A stretch of DNA of 48,429 nucleotides, from NCBI GenBank assembly GCA_011390155.1, contig JAABSW010000019.1:1-48429 (forward strand), given 5' to 3'. Below the pieces are notes generated by a model. The model worked only from the letters and a program-made list of their open reading frames with translations, did no database searches and was not told where the DNA came from. Of this stretch, positions 37,817 through 48,102 are shown in pieces. The DNA is from Clostridiaceae bacterium (GTDB lineage: Bacteria; Bacillota; Clostridia; Peptostreptococcales; Tindalliaceae). Both the position numbers and the translations under genes were made by a program. Position 1 is the first letter of the stretch, and every line of letters begins with the position of its first letter.

Positions 37817-39334
37817 TTGAACGTACTTATCGCCGAACATGCAGGTTTTTGCTTTGGTGTTGAAAAGGCAATTGAAAAAGCCTACGAAGAAATTGAAGCA
37901 AATGTGATTAGTGGTCCGGTGTACTCACTTGGACCAATTATTCATAATCACCAAGTGGTGGAACAACTTGAGAGTAAAGGTTTGAAGACCATTAATGAGA
38001 TTTCGGATGCCGAATATGGCACTGTCATTATTCGATCTCACGGAGTGCCGGAAATCACATACAAAGAGATTGAAAACAGAGGGTTGCGTCTGGTTGATAC
38101 AACTTGTCCATTTGTTAAAAAAATTCAACGGATTGTCAGCGAACATCATGCAAAAGGTCACAGAATTATCATCATCGGAAACAGGACACATCCTGAAGTT
38201 ATTGGAATCAATGGCTGGTGTAATGACGAAGGCCTGGTGATCAGTGAACCCCACGAGGTGGGAAACATTCCTGAAAACGATACGTTGTGTGTCGTTGCAC
38301 AAACCACTATGCCCATTGACCTGTTCAAATCAATCAAAAACGAATTAACCAATAGAAATCAAACAATACATTGGTACAATACCATTTGTTTGGCTACTCA
38401 GGATAGACAGCAAACGGCTCATGACTTGGCTGGAAAAGTTGGTGCCATGGTGGTCATTGGCGGAAAACACAGTTCAAATACGAAAAAGTTAGCAGAAGTG
38501 TGTAGAGGGTATCTACCAAATGGAACCTATTTAATCGAAAAATACACTGACTTACCACTGGGGTTATTATCTGAAGAGGAAAGTGTAGGCATCACAGCAG
38601 GTGCATCCACTCCCAAGAAAGCCATTGAGGATACAATGCAGTTGCTAAGAGCGGTATCAACGGGTGAAAAATGGCAGGTAGCCATTGATGGTCCTGCGGG
38701 TGCCGGTAAAAGCACCATCGCCCGGCAACTGGCAGATCGGTTGCATTTCATTTATATTGATACGGGTGCCATGTACCGTGCACTGACTTGGTATATCATT
38801 AACAATAAGTGTGATATGCAGGATGTTGACCAAATTATTAGGCTTGCCCATTCTGTAAAAATAGATCTAAAAGAGGATAAAGTCTATCTTGATGGAAAAG
38901 ATGTATCCGAAGCAATACGTTCATTACAGGTAACCCAACATGTTTCAGCAGTGGCAGGTATCAAGGATGTAAGACAAGCCATGGTCAAACTTCAACAAGA
39001 GATCGCCAAGAAAAATCATGTTGTCATGGATGGACGGGATATTGGTACGGTGGTGCTGCCGGAGGCTAGCCTGAAAGTTTTTTTAACAGCCACGGTGGAA
39101 GAAAGAGCGAGACGCAGGTTTGAAGAATTAAAAAATAAAACGGAAACCTCATATGATGAGGTAAAAGAGCAAATAGAAGCAAGAGACCATGCTGATGAAA
39201 CAAGGGAACATGACCCGTTAATCCCGGCAAATGATGCCGTTCAAATAGACTCAACCAGGCTTTCTATTGAAGAAGTTGTGGAAAAAATCATTTTACTCTT
39301 CTGTGACAGGATTAAGCAAAGAAGCAGAAAATAA
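37817..39334 (+). CDS. ispH-cmk: Fused IspH (HMBPP reductase) and cytidylate kinase
   Basis: One frame of 505 aa encodes two enzymes. Residues 1 to about 280 are IspH, the last step of the MEP pathway, with all three [4Fe-4S] cysteines (C12 in FCFGV, C97 in DTTCPF, C191 in NTICLAT). From about 285 the protein is cytidylate kinase, with P-loop DGPAGAGKST near 290-299 and MDGRDIGTVV later, phosphorylating CMP and dCMP. There is no stop and almost no linker between them. The TTG start at 37817 follows AGGAG at nine bases. In many Clostridia these are adjacent separate genes or IspH is fused to ribosomal protein S1; here rpsA remains separate downstream. Confidence 0.94.
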   Translation: MNVLIAEHAGFCFGVEKAIEKAYEEIEANVISGPVYSLGPIIHNHQVVEQLESKGLKTINEISDAEYGTVIIRSHGVPEITYKEIENRGLRLVDTTCPFVKKIQRIVSEHHAKGHRIIIIGNRTHPEVIGINGWCNDEGLVISEPHEVGNIPENDTLCVVAQTTMPIDLFKSIKNELTNRNQTIHWYNTICLATQDRQQTAHDLAGKVGAMVVIGGKHSSNTKKLAEVCRGYLPNGTYLIEKYTDLPLGLLSEEESVGITAGASTPKKAIEDTMQLLRAVSTGEKWQVAIDGPAGAGKSTIARQLADRLHFIYIDTGAMYRALTWYIINNKCDMQDVDQIIRLAHSVKIDLKEDKVYLDGKDVSEAIRSLQVTQHVSAVAGIKDVRQAMVKLQQEIAKKNHVVMDGRDIGTVVLPEASLKVFLTATVEERARRRFEELKNKTETSYDEVKEQIEARDHADETREHDPLIPANDAVQIDSTRLSIEEVVEKIILLFCDRIKQRSRK

Positions 39335-39461
39335 TTTTGATTTTTTTTAAAGTAATAGAAGGATTCTGGCGTTTTTTGTCGAATAGACAAAGGTGGCTTA
39401 GATCACGCTATACCAGCACCACAGATTTATATGAAATTATTCAACCATAGGAGGTAATTGA

Positions 39462-40889
39462 ATGAGCACCGAAAACGATCAGAACAATGAAATGAGCGGT
39501 ATGAATGAAATGATGGAAGAAATTGAAAAAACCATGGTACGCCTGCACAGTGGTGACATTGTCAAAGGCCATGTGATCAATGTGACTCAGGACGAGGTAG
39601 TTGTAAACCTGGGCTATAAATCAGACGGCATTATTCCTCGTGATGAAGTAACAAAAGAAGTGGCAGCTGATATGCCCGGGCATTTTGCTGTTGGCGATGA
39701 AATTGAAGTTTGTGTACTGCAGGTAGATGATGGCGACGGAAATGTGTTACTGTCCCGCAAAAAAGTTGACGCAATGCAGGAATGGGTTGAGTTGACAGAT
39801 GCTCAGGAAAAAGATGAGATCATTGATGTGGAAATGAAGGAAGTTGTGCGAGGCGGTATGATTGCCTATTTCAAAAATGTTAAATGTTTTATTCCTGCAA
39901 GTCAGTTGTCAGACAGGTATGTTGACGATTTAAGTGTCTTTGTGGGTCAAAAAGCAAAAGTACGCATTCTTGAAATGGACCGCCGCAGAAGCAAAATAAT
40001 TTTATCCAGAAAAGCAGTGATTCAGGAAGAAAAAGGCCAGAAGAAAAAAGAACTTTTGAAAACATTGGAAAAAGGCCAGGTTGTGGAAGGTCAAGTTAAG
40101 CAAATTACCAATTTTGGTGCATTTGTAGACATTGGCGGCATTGATGGCCTTATTCATATATCTGAACTTTCCTGGGGCCGGGTAAAACATCCCTCTGATG
40201 TATTATCCATTGGTGAAGATGTGAAGGTGGAAGTGCTCGATTTTGAAGAATCCAGTGAACGCATTTCCCTAAGCTTAAAATCCATCCAACCTGAACCATG
40301 GAAAGTGGCAAGCGAAAAATACCAGGTAGGTGAAATCATTGAAGGTGAAGTTGTTCGCCTGGTAGACTTTGGTGCTTTCGTGGAAATAGAACCAGGTCTT
40401 GATGGATTGGTTCATATTTCTCAAATCAGCGAAGCACATGTAGCGAAGCCATCTGATGTCCTGCAAAAAGGGCAAAAAGTTGAAGTGAAGATTCTTGACA
40501 TCAATGTTGAAGACCAACGTATGAGTTTAAGCATGGCAGCAATTGAAAAAGATAAAGCTGCTGAAGAAGAAGCTACACAAACAGAAGAAGCGGCTGTTGA
40601 AAAAGAAGAAGAAAAGCCTGTTACCATTGGTGATGCAGTGGGAGATGCTTTTAAAAATGAAACAGAAGAAGCAGCCGAAGAAGCTGAAGTAAGCGAAGAA
40701 GTTAAAGCGGCTGAAGAAGAAGCTAAAGCAGCTGAAGAAGAAGTTAAAGCGGTTGAAGAAGAAGCTAAAGCAGCTGAAGAAGAAGTTAAAGCAGTTGAAG
40801 AAGAAATTGCTGAAGCGGAGATTGCTGAAAAGGTTGAAGAACCTGTAGAGGCACCAGAGGCAGATGAAAAGGAAGAAGAAAAAGCCTAA
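39462..40889 (+). CDS. rpsA: 30S ribosomal protein S1 homologue with four S1 domains and acidic tail
   Basis: The 475-aa protein has four S1 RNA-binding repeats at about 27-98, 115-180, 203-270 and 288-357. The last two are the best conserved (NFGAFVDIGGIDGLIHISEL and DFGAFVEIEPGLDGLVHIS). E. coli S1 has six; four is usual in Firmicutes. The tail from about 365 is very acidic and made largely of 7-residue units such as AEEEAKA and AEEEVKA. AGGAGGT precedes the ATG. The 127-base gap before it contains a TTGTC/GACAA inverted pair but no clear promoter. Confidence 0.95.
   Translation: MSTENDQNNEMSGMNEMMEEIEKTMVRLHSGDIVKGHVINVTQDEVVVNLGYKSDGIIPRDEVTKEVAADMPGHFAVGDEIEVCVLQVDDGDGNVLLSRKKVDAMQEWVELTDAQEKDEIIDVEMKEVVRGGMIAYFKNVKCFIPASQLSDRYVDDLSVFVGQKAKVRILEMDRRRSKIILSRKAVIQEEKGQKKKELLKTLEKGQVVEGQVKQITNFGAFVDIGGIDGLIHISELSWGRVKHPSDVLSIGEDVKVEVLDFEESSERISLSLKSIQPEPWKVASEKYQVGEIIEGEVVRLVDFGAFVEIEPGLDGLVHISQISEAHVAKPSDVLQKGQKVEVKILDINVEDQRMSLSMAAIEKDKAAEEEATQTEEAAVEKEEEKPVTIGDAVGDAFKNETEEAAEEAEVSEEVKAAEEEAKAAEEEVKAVEEEAKAAEEEVKAVEEEIAEAEIAEKVEEPVEAPEADEKEEEKA
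40710..40793 (+). repeat. Two 42-bp tandem repeats in the rpsA tail
   Basis: Two nearly identical 42-bp units at 40710-40751 and 40752-40793 each encode 14 residues, themselves two heptads of the form [AV]EEE[AV]KA. Partial heptads flank them. The nucleotide copies are almost identical, which points to recent duplication or slippage. Confidence 0.85.
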
Positions 40890-40904
40890 TCGAAGGAGCT
40901 ATCC

Positions 40905-41678
40905 ATGGAAGGATATGAAGCGTTTAAGGAACGAATTTATGAGTTAACGGGTATTGATCTTTCCAGTTACAAGGAAAGACAGATGAAGCGTCGAATCGAG
41001 TCGTTGATTACCCGGAACCGGATAGATTCATATGAAGCATACATTAAAGCACTTCAGACAGACAAAAAGTTGATGGAAGAATTTATAAATTATCTTACCA
41101 TCAACGTGTCTGAATTTAGACGTAATCCGCAACAGTGGGATGTGCTTGAATCTGAAATAATCCCCATGTTGATGAAAGACTCTAAAAAAATTAAAATTTG
41201 GAGTGCCGCTTGTTCCACTGGAGAAGAACCATACACCTTGGTAATGATGATGTCTCATTTTTTACCTTTGCAGGAAATTGAAATTATCGCTACAGACATT
41301 GACCAGGGTGCTCTGGAAAAGGCTAACATTGGTATGTACAATGAAAAAGCTGTGAAAAACCTGGATCCAAAAGACATTGATCGGTTTTTTGCCAAAAATG
41401 GCGGTTTTTACCAGATTAAAGATGATGTTAAACGGCGTGTTACCTTTAAAAAGCACAACTTGTTGGAAGATGATTATCCTTCCCAGTGCGACTTGATCAT
41501 CTGCCGAAACGTGATGATTTATTTCACTGAGGAAACAAAGAGCATGATGTATCATAAGTTTCACGATGCACTGAAGACTAAATGCATTTTGTTTGTGGGA
41601 AGTACAGAACAAATCATATTACCCACAAGGTATGATTTAGCGCCGGTAAAAACATTTTTCTACCAAAGAATGAAATAA
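40905..41678 (+). CDS. cheR: Chemotaxis protein methyltransferase CheR
   Basis: CheR uses SAM to methylate glutamates of chemoreceptors during adaptation. The 257-aa protein has the N-terminal CheR domain (about 1-75, with YKERQMKRRIESLITRN), the linking NVSEFRRNPQQW, SAM motif I in WSAACSTGEEPYTL near residue 98, and CDLIICRNVMIYFTEE near 200. AAGGAG precedes the ATG 15 bases after rpsA. No other chemotaxis gene is in the window, so the receptors are elsewhere; co-transcription with rpsA is likely. Confidence 0.9.
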   Translation: MEGYEAFKERIYELTGIDLSSYKERQMKRRIESLITRNRIDSYEAYIKALQTDKKLMEEFINYLTINVSEFRRNPQQWDVLESEIIPMLMKDSKKIKIWSAACSTGEEPYTLVMMMSHFLPLQEIEIIATDIDQGALEKANIGMYNEKAVKNLDPKDIDRFFAKNGGFYQIKDDVKRRVTFKKHNLLEDDYPSQCDLIICRNVMIYFTEETKSMMYHKFHDALKTKCILFVGSTEQIILPTRYDLAPVKTFFYQRMK

Positions 41679-41691
41679 TATATGATGAAAT

Positions 41692-41736
41692 AGTAAGCCC
41701 CCAGGTTCATGCGACATTGAGCCGGGGGTTACTTAC
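41692..41736 (+). terminator. GC-rich hairpin between cheR and miaB
   Basis: CCCCC (41698-41702) pairs with GGGGG (41724-41728), flanked by GGTTCA/TGAGCC inside and AGTAA/TTACT or GTAAG/CTTAC outside. No T run follows, so it may be a poor terminator or an mRNA stability element. The remaining bases before miaB hold a TACAAT (41769-41774) without a convincing -35. Confidence 0.5.
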
Positions 41737-41809
41737 GTTGTGGCCTTTCGTGGGTGAAGAAAATAAGGTACAATGGTATAAGAACTGTTGAAGAAAGGTG
41801 CGTTATTGA

Positions 41810-43159
41810 ATGAATAATGAAGTAAACAGTGGTAAAACATTTATGATTAAGACCTATGGCTGTCAGATGAATGAACACGATTCAGAAAAATTAGCTGCCA
41901 TGTTGGGGCAAATGAATTACCTTGAAACAGATGACAATGACGAAGCAGACTTGATCATACTAAACACTTGCTGTGTCAGGGAAAACGCTGAATTAAAAGT
42001 ATATGGTAACCTGGGAGAGTTAAAACATCTTAAAGAAAAAAAGCCGGATATGATTCTTGCCATTTGTGGTTGTATGATGCAACAAAAGCATGTGGTTGAA
42101 AAGATCAAAAAATCCTATCCTTTTGTTGATCTTGTGTTTGGAACGCACAACCTGCATCGTTTTCCAGAGCTTTTGGCTAATGCTCATTGCATGGAAGGTT
42201 TGTTGGTGGAAGTGTGGGACAATGAGGAAGAAATAGCTGAAGACTTGCCTGTACAACGCAAGTATTCCACCAAAGCCTTTGTGAACATTATGTATGGCTG
42301 CAATAACTTTTGTTCCTATTGTATTGTGCCTTATACAAGGGGACGGGAACGAAGCCGTGAACCAGAGAAAATTTTGGAAGAAATCAAAGAATTGGCTGAG
42401 AAGGGTACGATCGAGGTGACTTTACTTGGTCAAAACGTTAACTCTTATGGAAAAACCCTGGAACAAAACATGGATTTTGCTGATCTTCTTTCCTTGATCA
42501 ATGAAATACCAGGCCTTGAACGAATCAGGTTTATGACATCCCATCCTGCTGATTTTTCAGAAAAACTGATGGATGCCATGGCTAACCTGGACAAAGTATG
42601 CAATCACTTACACTTACCTGTTCAAGCTGGAAACAACAAGGTGCTAAAAGAAATGAACAGAAGATATACCCGTGAGGCATACCTGGAAAAAATCAACTTG
42701 TTAAAATCTAAAATGCCAGATGTGGCCATCTCCACTGATATTATTGTCGGTTTTCCAGGTGAAACGGATGATGATTTTGAAGATACCCTGGACTTAATCA
42801 AGCAGGTGGGTTATGATTCAGCCTTTACCTTCCTGTACTCCATACGAACAGGTACACCTGCAGCTAAAATGAATCATCAGGTAAGCGAAGAAGATAAAAT
42901 GAGACGGTTTAATAAATTGGTTGAAACTGTGAACCAGGTGGGACTTGCCAATAATCTCAAGCTAATTGGCGAAACCTTGCCTGTATTGGTGGAAGGTGTC
43001 AGTAAAAACAATACCAACCGATTGACAGGTCGTACGGAAGGCCATAAACTGGTTAATTTTGAAGGAAAAGAGGAATGGATTGGGACCATCGTGCCCGTGA
43101 CCATTACTGAAGCTAAAACTTTTTCACTACTTGGGGAGTGTTCTTTGTGTCAGGATTAA
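41810..43159 (+). CDS. miaB: tRNA-2-methylthio-N6-dimethylallyladenosine synthase MiaB
   Basis: MiaB is a radical SAM enzyme that adds a methylthio group to i6A37 in tRNAs reading UNN codons. The 449-aa protein has the N-terminal cluster cysteines ([12 protein letters not shown] with C18, [16 protein letters not shown]), the radical SAM motif [20 protein letters not shown] near residue 163, and a C-terminal TRAM domain. AAAGGTG at 41794-41800 precedes the ATG. Its substrate is made by MiaA, encoded at the end of the window. It overlaps mutS. Confidence 0.97.
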   Translation: MNNEVNSGKTFMIKTYGCQMNEHDSEKLAAMLGQMNYLETDDNDEADLIILNTCCVRENAELKVYGNLGELKHLKEKKPDMILAICGCMMQQKHVVEKIKKSYPFVDLVFGTHNLHRFPELLANAHCMEGLLVEVWDNEEEIAEDLPVQRKYSTKAFVNIMYGCNNFCSYCIVPYTRGRERSREPEKILEEIKELAEKGTIEVTLLGQNVNSYGKTLEQNMDFADLLSLINEIPGLERIRFMTSHPADFSEKLMDAMANLDKVCNHLHLPVQAGNNKVLKEMNRRYTREAYLEKINLLKSKMPDVAISTDIIVGFPGETDDDFEDTLDLIKQVGYDSAFTFLYSIRTGTPAAKMNHQVSEEDKMRRFNKLVETVNQVGLANNLKLIGETLPVLVEGVSKNNTNRLTGRTEGHKLVNFEGKEEWIGTIVPVTITEAKTFSLLGECSLCQD

Positions 43160-45906
43160 CACCAATGATGCAACAATACCAAAACATAAAATCAGAATAC
43201 AAAGACACCCTGTTGTTTTACCGGCTGGGAGACTTTTATGAATTGTTCTTTGAAGATGCGATTACTGCTTCCAGGGAACTGGAAATTACCTTGACAGGTC
43301 GAAGCTGTGGTCAAAATGAGCGAGCCCCCATGTGCGGGGTACCCCATCATTCTGCTCAAAATTACATTGATAAACTGATAAAAAAAGGCTATAAAGTGGC
43401 CATCTGCGAACAGACAGAAGATCCATCGGCTGCCACTGGCATTGTGCGACGCGAAGTGGTGAGGGTGATCACACCAGGCACCATCATTGGTTCACAGCTG
43501 CTTCAGGAAAACCAGAACCATTACCTGGCAGCCCTTTCCCTGGAGCATGGAGGATGGAGCCTGGTTTACACAGACTTGTCCACTGGTGAATTGTATGTCA
43601 TGAACCACAAGTCTTCCACCCATGAAGATGCTTTGCTGGAAAGTCTACTTGATGAAATTGGGAGAATTCATCCCGGCGAGGTGTTGGTCAGTGACGCTGT
43701 GCTTAAGGGTGAACCCAAACTTTCAAAATGGCTGAAAAAAATGGGTATTTACCTAACCGACGCTGAACCTTATGAACCAGACGAGATTGACACACCCACA
43801 TTGCTGAAGGAACATTTCAAAAATCAGCAAACGCAAGAAACATTGCAAAACCTTAGTTCAACAGCGTTACATGCTTTGGGAACCCTTTATGTTTATCTGG
43901 AAGCCACCCAAAAAAGATCGTTGGATCATATCAACGAAATCAATCTCATTGGCCAACAACAAACCATGGCACTGGATTTACACACACGGCAGAACATGGA
44001 ATTGACAGAGACTTTACGTGAAAAACAGCGTAAGGGTTCTTTGCTGTGGGTGCTGGATAAAACGAAAACAGCCATGGGCGGTCGACTAATGAAACGTTGG
44101 TTGGAAGAACCACTGATTGAGCGGGAGGGTATCAACCAACGGTTGGATGCGGTTACCTATTTTCTGGACCACCCACTGGTACGGGGTGAGGTGAGAAAAT
44201 CACTTCAGACTGTCTATGATTTAGAGCGGTTGGTTGGAAAGGTTGCTTTTCAGACAGCAAACCCCAGGGATCTTCTGGCCCTAAAGCAAACCCTGGTTAA
44301 TGTAAGGGATATACGGCATTATCTTAAAGATGAATCAAATTGTGCCCTTGTAGGAAAATATGTGGAAGAAATGGACCCTCAGGAGAGTTTAATTGAGCTG
44401 CTTAATAAAGCCATTGATGAAGATGCGCCTCTCAGCGTAAAAGAAGGAGGCGTTATACGTCAGGGTTATCATGATGAAATTGATGAGCTTCGAAGTGCCT
44501 CAAGGGATGGAAAATATTGGATTGCGGATTACGAAAAAAAAGAACGTGAAGCCACAGGCATTAAGAATCTGAAAACCGGTTTTAACAGGGTTTTTGGTTA
44601 TTATATTGAAGTGACAAAATCCAACATGGACATGGTGCCGGAAGGTTACCAGCGTAAGCAGACCCTTGCCAATTGTGAACGATACATCACCGATCATCTG
44701 AAAGAATTGGAAGGGAAAATACTCGGCGCTGAAGAACGGTCGAATCAGTTGGAAAATGAAGTTTTTCTCGAGGTAAGAGACACCATCAAAGGATATATCC
44801 CTGCCTTGCAGCAAACAGCCAGGTCAATTGCAGCAGTGGACGTCTTGTCGGCACTGGCAGAAACGGCTTTTCAGAACCGTTATCAAAGACCGGTGATGAC
44901 AAAAGAGCCACACATCATCATTAAAAATGGACGCCACGCCGTTGTGGAAAAAACGTTGCAGGAAGAACTGTTTATTCCCAATGACACTGAAATTTACCAG
45001 GAACAGGAATACATTCACTTGATCACGGGCCCAAACATGGCGGGTAAATCCACCTATATGCGCCAGGTTGCTCTCATTGTACTAATGGCACAAATGGGTT
45101 CCTATGTGCCGGCAGACATGGCGCAACTGGGCGTGGTTGACCGGCTATTTACCCGTATTGGCGCCAGTGATGATTTATCCCAGGGCCGCAGTACTTTTAT
45201 GGTTGAGATGAGTGAAGTTTCGGCCATACTCAGAGCTGCCACGGACAAGAGTTTAATTATTCTGGATGAAGTGGGCCGGGGAACCAGCACCTACGATGGT
45301 CTGAGTATTGCCTGGTCGGTGATTGACTACATTCACCAGCACATCGGAGCAAAAACCTTGTTTTCCACCCATTATCATGAACTAACTGAACTGGAAGACA
45401 GCCTGCCAGGTGTGGCCAATTATAAGGCGGCTGTGAAGGAAAAACGTCATGACATTATCTTTTTGCGTAAAGTGGTGGAAGGTACCAGTGACAAAAGCTA
45501 TGGCATTCAGGTTGCCAAACTGGCAGGTTTACCGGAAGCTGTTCTCCGGGAAGCCAGAGAAATTCTGCATTCTCTGGAAAATCAACATCGTGGTCAACAG
45601 GAACCCATTCAACTTTTTGATGAACGAAAAAACCCACGGCCAATCCAAGAAGTCAGTACGAATCTTACGTCAACAAATTCGACAACAACCGATGAAGACG
45701 AGGAAGCAGTGTCGTTACTTGACACGGATCGTGGCGGTCAGATGGCTCAATACAGGCGTTTTATCAATCATATACAGCAGATGGATGTGATGACCATGAC
45801 ACCTCTGGAGGCCCTTAATAGACTGTACGAACTGCAGCAGGATGCCAAAGACCATCTTTCACAACATCAACAGGCAGTGGAAGGTAAGAAGGAGGCGGAC
45901 AGATGA
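43147..45906 (+). CDS. mutS: DNA mismatch repair protein MutS
   Basis: MutS recognises mismatches and small loops. The 919-aa protein has the N-terminal mismatch-binding domain with [13 protein letters not shown] (Phe-x-Glu motif), the connector, core and clamp domains, and the ATPase with Walker [13 protein letters not shown] near 628 and Walker [17 protein letters not shown]. The tail after about residue 820 includes a Thr/Asn-rich spacer and ends with the [13 protein letters not shown] module. The start is GTG at 43147, eight bases after GGGGAG; a GTG at 43138 sits on that motif. It overlaps miaB by 13 bases and mutL by 4. Confidence 0.97.
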   Translation: MSGLTPMMQQYQNIKSEYKDTLLFYRLGDFYELFFEDAITASRELEITLTGRSCGQNERAPMCGVPHHSAQNYIDKLIKKGYKVAICEQTEDPSAATGIVRREVVRVITPGTIIGSQLLQENQNHYLAALSLEHGGWSLVYTDLSTGELYVMNHKSSTHEDALLESLLDEIGRIHPGEVLVSDAVLKGEPKLSKWLKKMGIYLTDAEPYEPDEIDTPTLLKEHFKNQQTQETLQNLSSTALHALGTLYVYLEATQKRSLDHINEINLIGQQQTMALDLHTRQNMELTETLREKQRKGSLLWVLDKTKTAMGGRLMKRWLEEPLIEREGINQRLDAVTYFLDHPLVRGEVRKSLQTVYDLERLVGKVAFQTANPRDLLALKQTLVNVRDIRHYLKDESNCALVGKYVEEMDPQESLIELLNKAIDEDAPLSVKEGGVIRQGYHDEIDELRSASRDGKYWIADYEKKEREATGIKNLKTGFNRVFGYYIEVTKSNMDMVPEGYQRKQTLANCERYITDHLKELEGKILGAEERSNQLENEVFLEVRDTIKGYIPALQQTARSIAAVDVLSALAETAFQNRYQRPVMTKEPHIIIKNGRHAVVEKTLQEELFIPNDTEIYQEQEYIHLITGPNMAGKSTYMRQVALIVLMAQMGSYVPADMAQLGVVDRLFTRIGASDDLSQGRSTFMVEMSEVSAILRAATDKSLIILDEVGRGTSTYDGLSIAWSVIDYIHQHIGAKTLFSTHYHELTELEDSLPGVANYKAAVKEKRHDIIFLRKVVEGTSDKSYGIQVAKLAGLPEAVLREAREILHSLENQHRGQQEPIQLFDERKNPRPIQEVSTNLTSTNSTTTDEDEEAVSLLDTDRGGQMAQYRRFINHIQQMDVMTMTPLEALNRLYELQQDAKDHLSQHQQAVEGKKEADR

Positions 45907-48050
45907 AGCATGACATTAAACCTCTAAATGTACAGCTAATCAATCAAATCGCCGCCGGTGAAGTCATTGAGGGGCCTTTTTCTGCCGTTAAGGAACTGGT
46001 GGAAAACGCCATCGACGCCCGGGCCACTGAGATTAGGGTGGAGATCGTCAACGGGGGAAAAAGCCTTATTGCTGTCACTGATAACGGAATAGGAATTCCG
46101 GGAGATCAGATAAAAACAGCTTTTCTCCCACATACCACTTCAAAATTAAGAACCATTGATGACTTACAACATATAAACACCCTGGGGTTTCGTGGGGAAG
46201 CCCTGGCCAGTATTGCAGCCGTATCCCGGGTTGAAGTGCAGACAAGGGCAGAAGACAGCCTCGTGGGCTATAAGGCCATCTTTGAAAATGGGAGCATGCA
46301 AGTTTTGGAAGAAGCGGGATGCCCTGCAGGCACACGAATCACTGTCAGGGATTTGTTTTATCAAACACCTGCCCGTCTAAAGTTTATGAAAAGCGATGGT
46401 GCAGAAACATCCCATATTACAGAGATGCTGACACGGCTGGCGCTTAGCAGAACGGACATTTCATTTCAGTATGTTAACAATAATAAAATTATGTTAACAA
46501 CGCGTAAAAACACTGACCCTAACCAAACAGTTTTGTCCTTATTTCCCTCTGAGCTGGCACATGGACTGACGGTTGTGGAAGAAAAGACGTATCAAAAGGG
46601 TGATTATTTTATCACCATCAGCGGATTAATCGGGCAACCTCATAGTAGCCGGGGAAACCGAAATTACCAAGTCTTTTTTGTCAATGGACGAAGTGTCAGA
46701 AATGACGTGTTGACCCATGCTTTTGAACGGGCCTATGAAGGCGCTGTGATGGTGAAAAAATTTCCTGTAGGTATTCTCTATGTTTCCATTTCTCCAGAGC
46801 TGTTGGATGTTAATGTACATCCATCCAAGACTTCCATAAAGTTTCAGGAGCCTCATTGGATGGAAGAAGTACTGTTGGATTATGTGCAACAGGGGCTGCA
46901 GAAAAACACTGAGATTGTGTCAGCAGGAGGTCTTGGTATTGGCCCCACAGCCACCGAACTGAAAATGGGTGAAGAAAGAAGACGGGTTGAAAGACTTAAA
47001 CAAGAAGAAAATGATAGAATTTCACATAATGAAGATAAGATTTCAAATGTATATGAAGATAAGCACGAAGATAAGACCATAGATTTACTGATTGATGATC
47101 AAATGAACATTGAAGAAAACATTAAACAAAGAAACGCAAACCAGCGTTCTTGGGAGCACAACAATGAGACGTCAACTAATGAGGGCCGAAATAATGAAAT
47201 GAAACATGATAGAATGCAGCGTGAAAGTTCAACTGATGCTGCTTCATATAAAAGGCTTGCAACCGAAGATATATCCTTTGGTTTTGTTTCAGAAGAAGAC
47301 AGAAATCCTTCTTATAAACCTGAACCAACGTATATAACGGTTGATTCAACGGATAATTCTCTGAATGATGACACGACAGCAATGCCTTCAAACAACGGGG
47401 ATAAAGTCAAACAGCAGCAACAACCTATTTCTGCTGAACATATTTCGCAACAGGCATTTTTGAACAATGTACTGAAACAGCGAAATTATAAAATAGTGGG
47501 TCAGGCTTTTAAAACCTATATCATTCTGGAATCTGGTTTAGCCCTTTATCTGGTGGATCAGCACGCTGCCCACGAGCGGGTGGTGTACGACCAGTTATTG
47601 GCAGATGCACAAAATGGTGCAGTGGAGATCCAGGAGATCATGGATGGTCAGATTGTTGAATTAACATTGGCTGAAATGGAATGGTTCAGGTTGCACGAAG
47701 ACACCTTCAGTCAAATGGGATTTATCATAGAACCCTATGGACACCAGGCCATCAGGTTGACAGGGGTTCCCTATCATTTGGGAATGCCGGCTCACCATGA
47801 GTTTCTTCAACAACTAATAGATGAACTTATTGAACAGGAATGGTCTGGCGCTGCGCTGCCAATGGAAAAATTGATTCGAAAAGCATGCCGCTATGCCATA
47901 AAAGCCCATGACAGTTTAATGGCCACCGAAATCAACGCATTGCTGGATCAAATGACCCAAATACAGGTGCCCCTCACCTGCCCCCACGGACGACCCATTG
48001 TGTTGCAAATACGTGATTATGACCTTGAAAAATTGTTTAAGCGGGTGTAG
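45903..48050 (+). CDS. mutL: DNA mismatch repair protein MutL
   Basis: MutL links MutS to repair and, in bacteria lacking MutH, nicks DNA. The 715 aa comprise an N-terminal GHKL ATPase (NQIAAGEVIEGPFSAVKELV, TDNGIGI, LGFRGEALASI), a long polar linker from about 350 to 520 rich in Asn, Asp, Glu and Lys, and the C-terminal dimerisation/endonuclease domain. The endonuclease motif reads DQHAAHERVVYD, differing from DQHA(x)2E(x)4E only by a final Asp for Glu. ACRYAIKAHD and CPHGRP complete the metal site. The start overlaps the mutS stop (ATGA). Confidence 0.96.
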   Translation: MKHDIKPLNVQLINQIAAGEVIEGPFSAVKELVENAIDARATEIRVEIVNGGKSLIAVTDNGIGIPGDQIKTAFLPHTTSKLRTIDDLQHINTLGFRGEALASIAAVSRVEVQTRAEDSLVGYKAIFENGSMQVLEEAGCPAGTRITVRDLFYQTPARLKFMKSDGAETSHITEMLTRLALSRTDISFQYVNNNKIMLTTRKNTDPNQTVLSLFPSELAHGLTVVEEKTYQKGDYFITISGLIGQPHSSRGNRNYQVFFVNGRSVRNDVLTHAFERAYEGAVMVKKFPVGILYVSISPELLDVNVHPSKTSIKFQEPHWMEEVLLDYVQQGLQKNTEIVSAGGLGIGPTATELKMGEERRRVERLKQEENDRISHNEDKISNVYEDKHEDKTIDLLIDDQMNIEENIKQRNANQRSWEHNNETSTNEGRNNEMKHDRMQRESSTDAASYKRLATEDISFGFVSEEDRNPSYKPEPTYITVDSTDNSLNDDTTAMPSNNGDKVKQQQQPISAEHISQQAFLNNVLKQRNYKIVGQAFKTYIILESGLALYLVDQHAAHERVVYDQLLADAQNGAVEIQEIMDGQIVELTLAEMEWFRLHEDTFSQMGFIIEPYGHQAIRLTGVPYHLGMPAHHEFLQQLIDELIEQEWSGAALPMEKLIRKACRYAIKAHDSLMATEINALLDQMTQIQVPLTCPHGRPIVLQIRDYDLEKLFKRV

Positions 48051-48102
48051 ACTCCCATTTACCAATACTCTTTTAGAGGGCCATGCAAAGGAATGTGAAG
48101 AA

